A stretch of DNA of 5,451 nt from Thauera sp. (GTDB lineage Bacteria; Pseudomonadota; Gammaproteobacteria; Burkholderiales; Rhodocyclaceae): NCBI GenBank assembly GCA_003446655.1, contig DMCZ01000071.1, positions 1 through 5,451 on the forward strand, written 5' to 3'. Shown one piece after another: positions 1-5,451 of the stretch. The notes under the pieces were generated by a model. That model saw only the letters and a program-made list of their open reading frames with translations, searched no databases and was not told the origin of the DNA. Every line of letters begins with the position of its first letter. Position 1 is the first letter of the stretch. A program made the position numbers and the translations under genes.

Positions 1-205
1 GACGCCAGTTCTGCCGCGCGGGCGGCGGCCGGGACCTGGGGCGGCTGGGCGGGATGGGGCGACGGGGGCAGTGGCACGAGCGGGCAGTGGCGGGGGCGTC
101 GAAGCCGCCCATTATCAGCGATCCCGCTGCGCTGCACGAGTCCTGGTCGTGGGTCGGGTCGTCTGCAGGCCGGGGTGGCGTCAGGCGACCCGCGGGGCGC
201 GACGG
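1..205 (-). other. Region downstream of ntrC; no confident gene, possible 5' end of another gene
   Basis: This stretch follows the ntrC stop codon. On the minus strand one frame stays open to the left window edge, with GTG codons at 137-135 and 77-75 as possible starts. Its last 25 or so codons are Pro/Ala-rich with mostly G or C in third position, so it could be the start of a further minus-strand gene. I recognise no family, no start has a convincing Shine-Dalgarno, and any open frame in DNA this GC-rich can look like this. A minus-strand ATG at 112-110 lies in a different frame and gives an Arg/Pro-rich peptide that does not look natural. I see no hairpin followed by a T-run after ntrC, so transcription may continue past the window edge. 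Confidence 0.2.
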
Positions 206-1624
<1,419 letters not shown>

Positions 1625-1632
1625 TGGTTACA

Positions 1633-1649
1633 TGCACTATGTTGGTGCG
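1633..1649. promoter_or_regulatory. NtrC-type binding dyad in the ntrB-ntrC gap
   Basis: The plus strand reads TGCACTA-TGT-TGGTGCG. Against the known NtrC consensus TGCACCA-N3-TGGTGCA, 12 of the 14 arm positions match. The dyad is centred at 1641, 17 nt upstream of the ntrC ATG, and its edge is 8 nt from it. I see no sigma-54 -24/-12 pair near it, so the likelier role is repression or a transcription roadblock in front of ntrC, as NtrC does at enteric glnL. It could also help as a distant enhancer for the ntrB promoter about 1.1 kb upstream. The match is seen in the sequence; occupancy is inferred. Confidence 0.65.
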
Positions 1650-1688
1650 TCCAGCTGGCGCGCCCGGCGGTTGCGGGCGACGGCGCGT

Positions 1689-2756
1689 TCAGACGCGGTC
1701 GGAAATCGGTAGCAGGATCGTGAAGCAGGTGCGCCCGGGACGGCTGTCCACCTCGATCATGCCCTGGTGTTGTTCGACGAAGCTCTGCGCCAGCGACAGG
1801 CCCAGCCCGCTGCCGCCGTCCCGCCCCGAGACCAGCGGATAGAAGATCCGGTCGCGGATCTCGTCCGGAATGCCGGGGCCGTTGTCGATCACTTGCAATT
1901 CCAGTGCCAGCTTGTAGCGCCGCTTGGCGAGCGTGACCTGGCGCGCGATGCGGGTGCGCAGGTGGATCTCGCCGTGACCGTCGAGCGCCTGGGCGGCGTT
2001 GCGCACGATGTTGAGCACGGCCTGGATGAGCTGTTCGCGGTCGGCGGTGATCTCGGGCAGGCTGAGGTCGTAGTCGCGGCGGATGTCGAGCGCGGGGAAT
2101 TCGGCAAGGATAAGCCGGCGCACGCGCTCGAGCACGTCGTGGATGTTGAGCGCCGCCGGCCGCATCATGCAGTGCGAGCTCAGCAGGCGGTTCATCAGGT
2201 CCTGCAGGCGGTCGGCCTCGGCGATGATGACGTCGGTGAATTCGCGCAGCTGCGGGTCGTCGAGCTCGTGCTGCAGCAGCTGCGCCGAGCCGCGGATGCC
2301 GCCGAGCGGGTTCTTGATCTCGTGCGCGAGGTTGCGGATCAGCTCGCGGTTGGCCTGCTGCTGGTGCAGCAGCTGCTCCTCGCGCGCCACCCGGAGCTGA
2401 GCGTCGATCGGGCGGAATTCGAGCAGCAGGCGCACGCCGGCGGTATCGACCGGCGTCACCGTGCAGTCGAGGCGGATCGGGTCGGCGTCGCCGCGGCTGA
2501 CGGTGATGTCCTGGCCGGTGTAGCTCCAGTTGGTGCGCAGCGCGTTGTCGAGGGCGGCCCCGAGGCCGGGCGGGGCGCCGAGCAGGCGTTCGAGCGGCTG
2601 GCCGATGAGCTTGCGCTGGCTGACCGCGAACAGGTTCTCGGCGCCTGGGTTCAGATAGCGAATCACCAGCCGCCCGTCGACGAGGACGACGGCCGACGAC
2701 AGCAGCTCGAGGCCGGCGAAGGGTCCTGTGGCGGTGTGGCTGGGGGGAGTCGGCAT
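1689..2756 (-). CDS. ntrB: Nitrogen regulation sensor histidine kinase NtrB
   Basis: Soluble two-component sensor kinase/phosphatase (NRII, GlnL) of 355 aa, the normal family length, with no membrane segment. It autophosphorylates and passes phosphate to NtrC D54; PII proteins (GlnB/GlnK) are known to switch it to phosphatase when nitrogen is plentiful. An N-terminal PAS domain covers about residues 13-120. The dimerisation/phospho-acceptor helix has the H-box NLAHEIKNPLGG with H145. The ATPase domain has the N-box QAVLNIVRNAAQA (245-257, N253), G1 box DNGPGIP (291-297), FYPLVSGRDGG and G2 box GGSGLGLSLAQ. The ATG at 2756 has AGGA at 2767-2764, seven bases away. A putative sigma-54 promoter lies in the 54-bp gap before it. 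ntrC follows 64 bp after the stop. Of the two genes only ntrB has a clear ribosome binding site. Confidence 0.96.
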   Translation of the reverse strand: MPTPPSHTATGPFAGLELLSSAVVLVDGRLVIRYLNPGAENLFAVSQRKLIGQPLERLLGAPPGLGAALDNALRTNWSYTGQDITVSRGDADPIRLDCTVTPVDTAGVRLLLEFRPIDAQLRVAREEQLLHQQQANRELIRNLAHEIKNPLGGIRGSAQLLQHELDDPQLREFTDVIIAEADRLQDLMNRLLSSHCMMRPAALNIHDVLERVRRLILAEFPALDIRRDYDLSLPEITADREQLIQAVLNIVRNAAQALDGHGEIHLRTRIARQVTLAKRRYKLALELQVIDNGPGIPDEIRDRIFYPLVSGRDGGSGLGLSLAQSFVEQHQGMIEVDSRPGRTCFTILLPISDRV

Positions 2757-2786
2757 GGGCGCGTCCTGGTGGTCTTCCGATTGAGA

Positions 2787-2802
2787 AGCAAGATGCGCGC
2801 CA
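2787..2802 (-). promoter_or_regulatory. Putative sigma-54 (-24/-12) promoter of ntrB(C)
   Basis: The minus strand reads TGGCGCG-CATC-TTGCT, against the sigma-54 consensus TGGCACG-N4-TTGCW: one mismatch (A to G), with the required GG-N10-GC spacing. The -24 GG is at 2801-2800 and the -12 GC at 2789-2788. This predicts transcription starting near 2776, an A on the minus strand. The leader would then be about 20 nt and contain the AGGA Shine-Dalgarno of ntrB; that tight fit supports the call. Searching by eye upstream, within the 3' half of the DUF4124 gene, I find no good NtrC dyad. Activation may therefore use a distant site or another enhancer-binding protein (inference). Confidence 0.7.
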
Positions 2803-2810
2803 ATTGCGTG

Positions 2811-3296
2811 TCAGCGCAGGCCGGAGATCTCCCGGCGCAGGGCTTCGATGTTGCGCTTGTGCAGTTCGACCTTGTCCTTGAAGGGCTGCAGGCGGTCGAG
2901 CACCTTCTGGTAATTGCGCTCGTCGCCGAGGCGCACCGCCTCCTGCTCGGCGAGGGCTTTCTCTGCTGCGGCGAGCGCGGATTCCTCGGTGGCGAGCTCG
3001 CTCTGCAGCACCTGGCGGCGGGCGTCGTCGCGGCTGCGCTGGTCGTTCGGGCTCACGCGCGGGAAGGCGCCGGGCGAGGCGGGCTGGGCGGAAGGTGTGG
3101 CGGCGGGTCGCCGGGTCGGCGCCGGGATGGAGGACACCGGCTGGTCGCTCTGCAGGCGGACACAGCCGCGGCCGAGCGAACGGTCATTGGTGTAGGTCAC
3201 CCGTCCGTCGGCATCGGTGCATTTGTAGATGTCTGCGTGGGCAGGCGCGGCGAGGCCGGCGAGCAGGAGCAGCGAGAGGAGTCTGAACGATGGCAT
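2811..3296 (-). CDS. Secreted DUF4124 domain protein with C-terminal coiled coil
   Basis: Predicted 161-aa exported protein of unknown function. Residues 1-21 form a Sec signal peptide: a Leu/Ala-rich core ending in AHA, with likely cleavage before D22. Residues 22-50 match the start of a DUF4124 domain (DIYKCTDADGRVTYTN), with two cysteines, C26 and C45, that could form a disulfide in the periplasm. A Pro/Ala/Ser-rich linker follows at about 53-80. Then comes a charged, Ala/Glu/Arg-rich helical region at about 88-160 that looks like a coiled coil. The ATG at 3296 is chosen because it opens the signal peptide and has GGA at 3306-3304, seven bases upstream. The same frame is open further upstream, but that would run through the glnA terminator and into antisense of glnA. 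It sits between glnA and ntrB in the same direction. From memory, a gene of this type also occurs here in related Rhodocyclales, which I could not check. No nitrogen-related role is shown. I see no convincing promoter. Confidence 0.85.
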   Translation of the reverse strand: MPSFRLLSLLLLAGLAAPAHADIYKCTDADGRVTYTNDRSLGRGCVRLQSDQPVSSIPAPTRRPAATPSAQPASPGAFPRVSPNDQRSRDDARRQVLQSELATEESALAAAEKALAEQEAVRLGDERNYQKVLDRLQPFKDKVELHKRNIEALRREISGLR

Positions 3297-3383
3297 GGGC
3301 TTGTCCGAGACGCGGGTGATGGGGCGGCGAATGCGCACCGGCGCGCCCTTGTCCTGACGGAATGAAGCCTGATTAGACCGCAT

Positions 3384-3412
3384 AAAAAAAGGACGGGCAA
3401 TGCCCGTCCTTT
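3384..3412 (-). terminator. Intrinsic terminator of glnA
   Basis: On the minus strand an 8-bp GC stem, GGACGGGC/GCCCGTCC (3409-3402 with 3398-3391), closes a 3-nt loop and is extended by three A-T pairs. It is followed by seven consecutive T residues (3390-3384). It starts 25 nt after the glnA stop. The plus-strand side has only three T, so it is directional for glnA. It separates glnA from the DUF4124-ntrB-ntrC block. Confidence 0.92.
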
Positions 3413-3436
3413 CCTGGATGCGCAGTAATCCGCGGA

Positions 3437-4846
3437 TTACAGGCTGTAGTACATGTCGAATTCCACCGGGTGGGTGGTGATGCGCATGCGGTCGACCTCT
3501 TCCATCTTCAGTGCGATGTAGGCATCGATGAAGTCGTTCGAGAACACGCCACCGCGGGTGAGGAACTCGCGGTCCTTGTCCAGGTACTCCAGCGCCTGTT
3601 CGAGGCTGGTGCACACGGTCGGGATCAGCGCGTCCTCTTCCGGCGGCAGGTCGTACAGGTTCTTGTCGGCCGGGTCGCCCGGGTGGATCTTGTTCTGGAT
3701 GCCGTCCAGGCCCGCCATCATCAGCGCGGCGAAGCACAGGTAGGGGTTGGCCAGGGGATCCGGGAAGCGCGCCTCGATGCGGCGGCCCTTCGGGTTGGCG
3801 ACGTAGGGAATGCGGATCGAGGCCGAACGGTTGCGCGCCGAGTAGGCGAGCTTGGTCGGGGCTTCGTAGTGCGGCACCAGGCGCTTGTACGAGTTGGTGC
3901 CCGGGTTGGTGATCGCGTTGAGCGCACGGGCGTGCTTGATGATGCCGCCGATGTAGTACAGCGCGGTCTCCGACAGGCCGGCGTAGCCGTTGCCCGCGAA
4001 TAGGTTCTGGCCGTCCTTCCAGATCGACTGGTGCACGTGCATGCCGGAGCCGTTGTCACCGACGATGGGCTTGGGCATGAAGGTGGCGGTCTTGCCGTAC
4101 TGGTGGGCGACGTTGTGCACGATGTACTTCAGGACCTGGGTCCAGTCGGCGCGCTTGGTCAGCGTGCTGAACTTGGTGCCGATCTCGCACTGGCCGGCGT
4201 TGGCGACTTCGTGGTGGTGCACTTCGACCGGCACGCCGCAGGCTTCGAGCGCGAGCACCATGGCGGCGCGCACGTCGTTCAGGCTATCGACCGGCGGAAC
4301 CGGGAAGTAACCGCCCTTGACGCGCGGACGGTGGCCGGTGTTGCCGCCTTCGAACTTGTCGGCGGTGGACCAGGCAGCTTCTTCCGAGATGATCTTGCTA
4401 TACACGCCGGACATGTCGACCGACCACTCGACCGAGTCGAAGATGAAGAACTCGGGCTCCGGGCCGAAATACGCGGTGTCGCCGATGCCGGTGCTCTTCA
4501 GGTAGGCCTCGGCGCGCTTGGCGATGGAGCGCGGGTCGCGATCGTAGCCCTTGCCGTCGGACGGCTCGATGACGTCGCAGGTGATGACCAGGGTCGTTTC
4601 GTCAAAGAAGGGGTCGATGTAGGCGGTCGAGGGCTCGGGCAGCAGCACCATGTCGGATGCCTGAATGCCCTTCCAGCCGGCCAGGGAGGAGCCGTCGAAG
4701 GGGTGGCCGTGCTCGAAGTGCTCCTCCTCGAAAGCCGAGACCGGCAGTCCGACGTGGTGCTCCTTGCCGCGGGTATCGGTAAAGCGCAGGTCCACGAAGC
4801 GCACTTCGTTTTCCTGGATCATCTTCATGACGTCTTGGGCGTTCAT
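3437..4846 (-). CDS. glnA: Glutamine synthetase type I (GSI-beta, adenylylated)
   Basis: Cytoplasmic dodecameric enzyme that makes glutamine from glutamate, ammonia and ATP; the central ammonium-assimilation step. The protein is 469 aa, the same length as the E. coli enzyme. The N-terminal beta-grasp domain ends with the DGSSLAGW loop (51-58). Metal and substrate residues are present: E130 and E132 (FGPEPEFF), E213, E221, H270 (NGSGMHVHQS), R340 (NRSASIRIP) and E358 (RRIEARFPD). The adenylylation motif KNLYDLPPEE places Y398 where E. coli has Y397 (numbered without Met), so control by GlnE and PII is expected. The ATG at 4846 is preceded by AGGAG at five bases. A GTG two codons upstream (4852) overlaps that Shine-Dalgarno and is rejected. 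Upstream are a sigma-54 promoter and two NtrC dyads; downstream is a strong terminator, so glnA is probably monocistronic. Confidence 0.98.
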   Translation of the reverse strand: MNAQDVMKMIQENEVRFVDLRFTDTRGKEHHVGLPVSAFEEEHFEHGHPFDGSSLAGWKGIQASDMVLLPEPSTAYIDPFFDETTLVITCDVIEPSDGKGYDRDPRSIAKRAEAYLKSTGIGDTAYFGPEPEFFIFDSVEWSVDMSGVYSKIISEEAAWSTADKFEGGNTGHRPRVKGGYFPVPPVDSLNDVRAAMVLALEACGVPVEVHHHEVANAGQCEIGTKFSTLTKRADWTQVLKYIVHNVAHQYGKTATFMPKPIVGDNGSGMHVHQSIWKDGQNLFAGNGYAGLSETALYYIGGIIKHARALNAITNPGTNSYKRLVPHYEAPTKLAYSARNRSASIRIPYVANPKGRRIEARFPDPLANPYLCFAALMMAGLDGIQNKIHPGDPADKNLYDLPPEEDALIPTVCTSLEQALEYLDKDREFLTRGGVFSNDFIDAYIALKMEEVDRMRITTHPVEFDMYYSL

Positions 4847-4851
4847 TTTCA

Positions 4852-4856
4852 CTCCT
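4852..4856 (-). promoter_or_regulatory. glnA Shine-Dalgarno that fixes the start
   Basis: AGGAG on the minus strand lies five bases before the ATG at 4846. The in-frame GTG at 4852-4850 shares its first G with this motif and so cannot use it. This decides for the 469-aa product over a 471-aa one. Confidence 0.85.
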
Positions 4857-4869
4857 GGTGAGATGAGGC

Positions 4870-4900
4870 GGTGTTGCGTTGAGCGGAGGAGCGCAACGCC
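4870..4900 (-). repeat. Inverted repeat (possible hairpin) in the glnA leader
   Basis: The predicted leader RNA can fold GGCGUUGCG (4900-4892) with CGCAACACC (4878-4870): eight pairs and one C-A mismatch around a 13-nt loop. The loop contains CUCCU, which is complementary to the AGGAG of glnA about 35 nt downstream. A loop/Shine-Dalgarno contact could tune translation, but this is inference. There is no T-run after it, so it is not a terminator. Confidence 0.4.
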
Positions 4901-4937
4901 CTTGGGGCGGTGCGCCGTATTCGGGTGAGGAGCTCAA

Positions 4938-4953
4938 AGCACTAAGCGTGCCA
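4938..4953 (-). promoter_or_regulatory. Sigma-54 (-24/-12) promoter of glnA
   Basis: The minus strand reads TGGCACG-CTTA-GTGCT. The -24 block is a perfect match to TGGCACG, the spacing GG-N10-GC is exact, and the -12 block differs from TTGCW at one base. The -24 GG is at 4952-4951 and the -12 GC at 4940-4939. Transcription is predicted to start near 4927-4926, giving a leader of about 80 nt before the ATG at 4846. Two NtrC dyads lie about 110 and 140 bp upstream. This is the equivalent of enteric glnAp2. Confidence 0.88.
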
Positions 4954-4994
4954 GGTCATCTGCGCGCTGAAGTTCATTGTGCCACAAGGGGTCG

Positions 4995-5011
4995 CGCCCG
5001 AAATCGGTGCT
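4995..5011. promoter_or_regulatory. Possible weak third NtrC site
   Basis: The plus strand reads CGCCCGA-AAT-CGGTGCT. The right arm keeps five of seven consensus bases and the left arm four of seven. It is centred at 5003, 33 bp (about three helical turns) from the dyad at 5036. Enteric glnA also has low-affinity NtrC sites between its enhancer and the promoter. The match alone is weak. Confidence 0.25.
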
Positions 5012-5027
5012 TGCGTCCCTGCATTGA

Positions 5028-5044
5028 CGCACTGAAATGGTGCG
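5028..5044. promoter_or_regulatory. NtrC enhancer site, promoter-proximal
   Basis: The plus strand reads CGCACTG-AAA-TGGTGCG, a perfect five-base dyad CGCAC/GTGCG with the seven-base spacing of NtrC sites (consensus TGCACCA-N3-TGGTGCA). It is centred at 5036, about -109 from the predicted glnA start, almost exactly where the enteric site lies (-108). Confidence 0.8.
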
Positions 5045-5059
5045 CTTCAATGGTCAATA

Positions 5060-5076
5060 TGCACCATCATAGTGCG
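5060..5076. promoter_or_regulatory. NtrC enhancer site, promoter-distal
   Basis: The plus strand reads TGCACCA-TCA-TAGTGCG: a perfect left arm and five of seven bases in the right arm. It is centred at 5068, about -141, and 32 bp (three turns) from the other dyad, so NtrC dimers on both sites would face the same side of the helix. It overlaps the last codons and the TGA stop (5069-5067) of the CDF gene. Confidence 0.82.
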
Positions 5077-5451
5077 GGCTCGAAAAACACCCGAATGTTG
5101 CGGTAGTGGGGATGGTTCTGCAGCCAGTCGAGCCGGCGTTCGCGCAGGGCGGCGAGCGCGTCGTCGTCCATCGGCGTGGGCAGGACGATCTCGACCTCGA
5201 TGCGCTGCCCCAGGTAGTGCAGCTGAACGCGCCTCGGCTCGGGTGCGTTCGGGCCGAGCAGTTCCCGCATCTGCGCCAGGATCTCCGCGCGTTCGGGGAG
5301 CGGCCCCGGCGGGACGGCCTGCAGTTCGCCATCGTCCTCCGGATCTATGTGCACCAGCACGTCCTGGACTTCCGGGTGCGCGGAGCGCACGCGCATGTAC
5401 ACCGTGTCCGAGACGCGGTGGCCCTCGGACACGGTCAGCCGTGGGTCCACC
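5067..5451 (-). CDS. Cation diffusion facilitator family transporter, C-terminal domain (partial)
   Basis: Only the last 128 codons are in the window; the N-terminal membrane part lies beyond the right edge. The visible part begins VDPRLTVSEGHRVSD and continues to LVHIDPEDD, which is the cytoplasmic C-terminal domain of CDF metal/proton antiporters. The His of EGHRVSD and the His and Asp of HIDP correspond to zinc-binding residues known in YiiP (H232, H283, D285). A second conserved-looking segment follows (about residues 53-128), with RVQLHYLGQRIEVEIVLP and a C-terminal helix and strand. This is an extension seen in longer CDF members and absent from the short FieF type. The first in-window codon is GTG coding an internal Val, not a start. 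The likely role is efflux of a divalent metal (Zn, Fe, Co, Cd or Mn); the substrate cannot be told from this end. Its 3' end carries the distal NtrC site of glnA, and I see no terminator after it. Confidence 0.88.
   Translation of the reverse strand, partial: VDPRLTVSEGHRVSDTVYMRVRSAHPEVQDVLVHIDPEDDGELQAVPPGPLPERAEILAQMRELLGPNAPEPRRVQLHYLGQRIEVEIVLPTPMDDDALAALRERRLDWLQNHPHYRNIRVFFEPAL

Noticed and set aside
2803..3100. NtrC dyads upstream of the ntrB promoter
   Set aside because: Several half-sites (GCACC, GTGCA) occur, but none has a matching second arm at the seven-base spacing.
1767..3365. 532-aa plus-strand open frame opposite ntrB and the DUF4124 gene
   Set aside because: It spans two real minus-strand genes and both promoter gaps, has low-complexity Ala/Val/Glu/Arg composition and no domain.
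3297..3737. N-terminal extension of the DUF4124 protein up to 3737
   Set aside because: The extension would be read through the glnA terminator and from within the glnA coding sequence in another frame; the signal peptide begins at 3296 with a Shine-Dalgarno.
4847..4852. GTG start for glnA giving 471 aa
   Set aside because: The GTG overlaps the AGGAG, while the ATG at 4846 has ideal spacing and yields the family length of 469 aa.
4031..4861. 276-aa plus-strand open frame opposite glnA
   Set aside because: Mirror frame of a strongly conserved gene; the composition reflects the glnA codons read backwards.
4978..4984. Second TGGCACA motif upstream of glnA (minus strand)
   Set aside because: It resembles a -24 block, but the bases at the -12 position are not GC, so it lacks the obligatory pair.
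5015..5055. Possible sigma-70 promoter (TTGACC or TTGAAG boxes on the minus strand) overlapping the NtrC sites
   Set aside because: An equivalent of enteric glnAp1 would be expected here, but no acceptable -10 hexamer lies at 16-18 bp from either box.

Overview
The window is high-GC DNA (most third codon positions are G or C). It carries a compact nitrogen-regulation locus, and every confident gene reads on the minus strand. In transcription order (right to left) these are: the 3' end of a cation diffusion facilitator (CDF) transporter, glnA (glutamine synthetase type I), a small secreted DUF4124/coiled-coil protein, ntrB (glnL, sensor kinase) and ntrC (glnG, sigma-54 response regulator). The gene order, the DUF4124 gene and the protein sequences suggest a betaproteobacterium of the Rhodocyclales (Azoarcus/Thauera/Aromatoleum type). 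That placement comes from recognition, not from a search.

Region by region. 5067-5451: C-terminal domain of a CDF metal transporter, cut by the window edge. 4847-5066: glnA control region. It holds a near-consensus sigma-54 promoter (4938-4953) and two NtrC-type dyads centred at 5036 and 5068, about -109 and -141 from the predicted transcription start. This is the geometry known for enteric glnAp2. The distal dyad overlaps the stop codon of the CDF gene. A leader of about 80 nt holds an inverted repeat whose loop could pair with the glnA Shine-Dalgarno sequence. 3437-4846: glnA, 469 aa, with the adenylylation tyrosine Y398. 3384-3412: a strong intrinsic terminator that closes the glnA transcript. 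2811-3296: the DUF4124 protein. 2757-2810: a 54-bp gap with a second, even closer sigma-54 promoter match, placed so that a leader of about 20 nt with its own Shine-Dalgarno precedes ntrB. 1689-2756: ntrB. 1625-1688: a 64-bp gap with a third clear NtrC-type dyad, 8 nt from the ntrC start codon. That start has no visible Shine-Dalgarno and is preceded in frame by ATG-TAA. 206-1624: ntrC. 1-205: no confident gene; a weak minus-strand open frame runs off the left edge.

Taken together, NtrB phosphorylates or dephosphorylates NtrC according to PII (GlnB/GlnK) status. NtrC-P with sigma-54 RNA polymerase would drive glnA from its upstream enhancer. Unlike the enteric glnA-glnL-glnG operon, glnA is closed off by a terminator and ntrB has its own putative sigma-54 promoter. 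A dyad between ntrB and ntrC adds a possible point of autoregulation. The parts are known. What is worth a second look is the regulatory layout: two sigma-54 promoters, an internal NtrC operator, and an envelope protein inserted between glnA and ntrB. I see no mobile element, CRISPR array, rRNA or tRNA.
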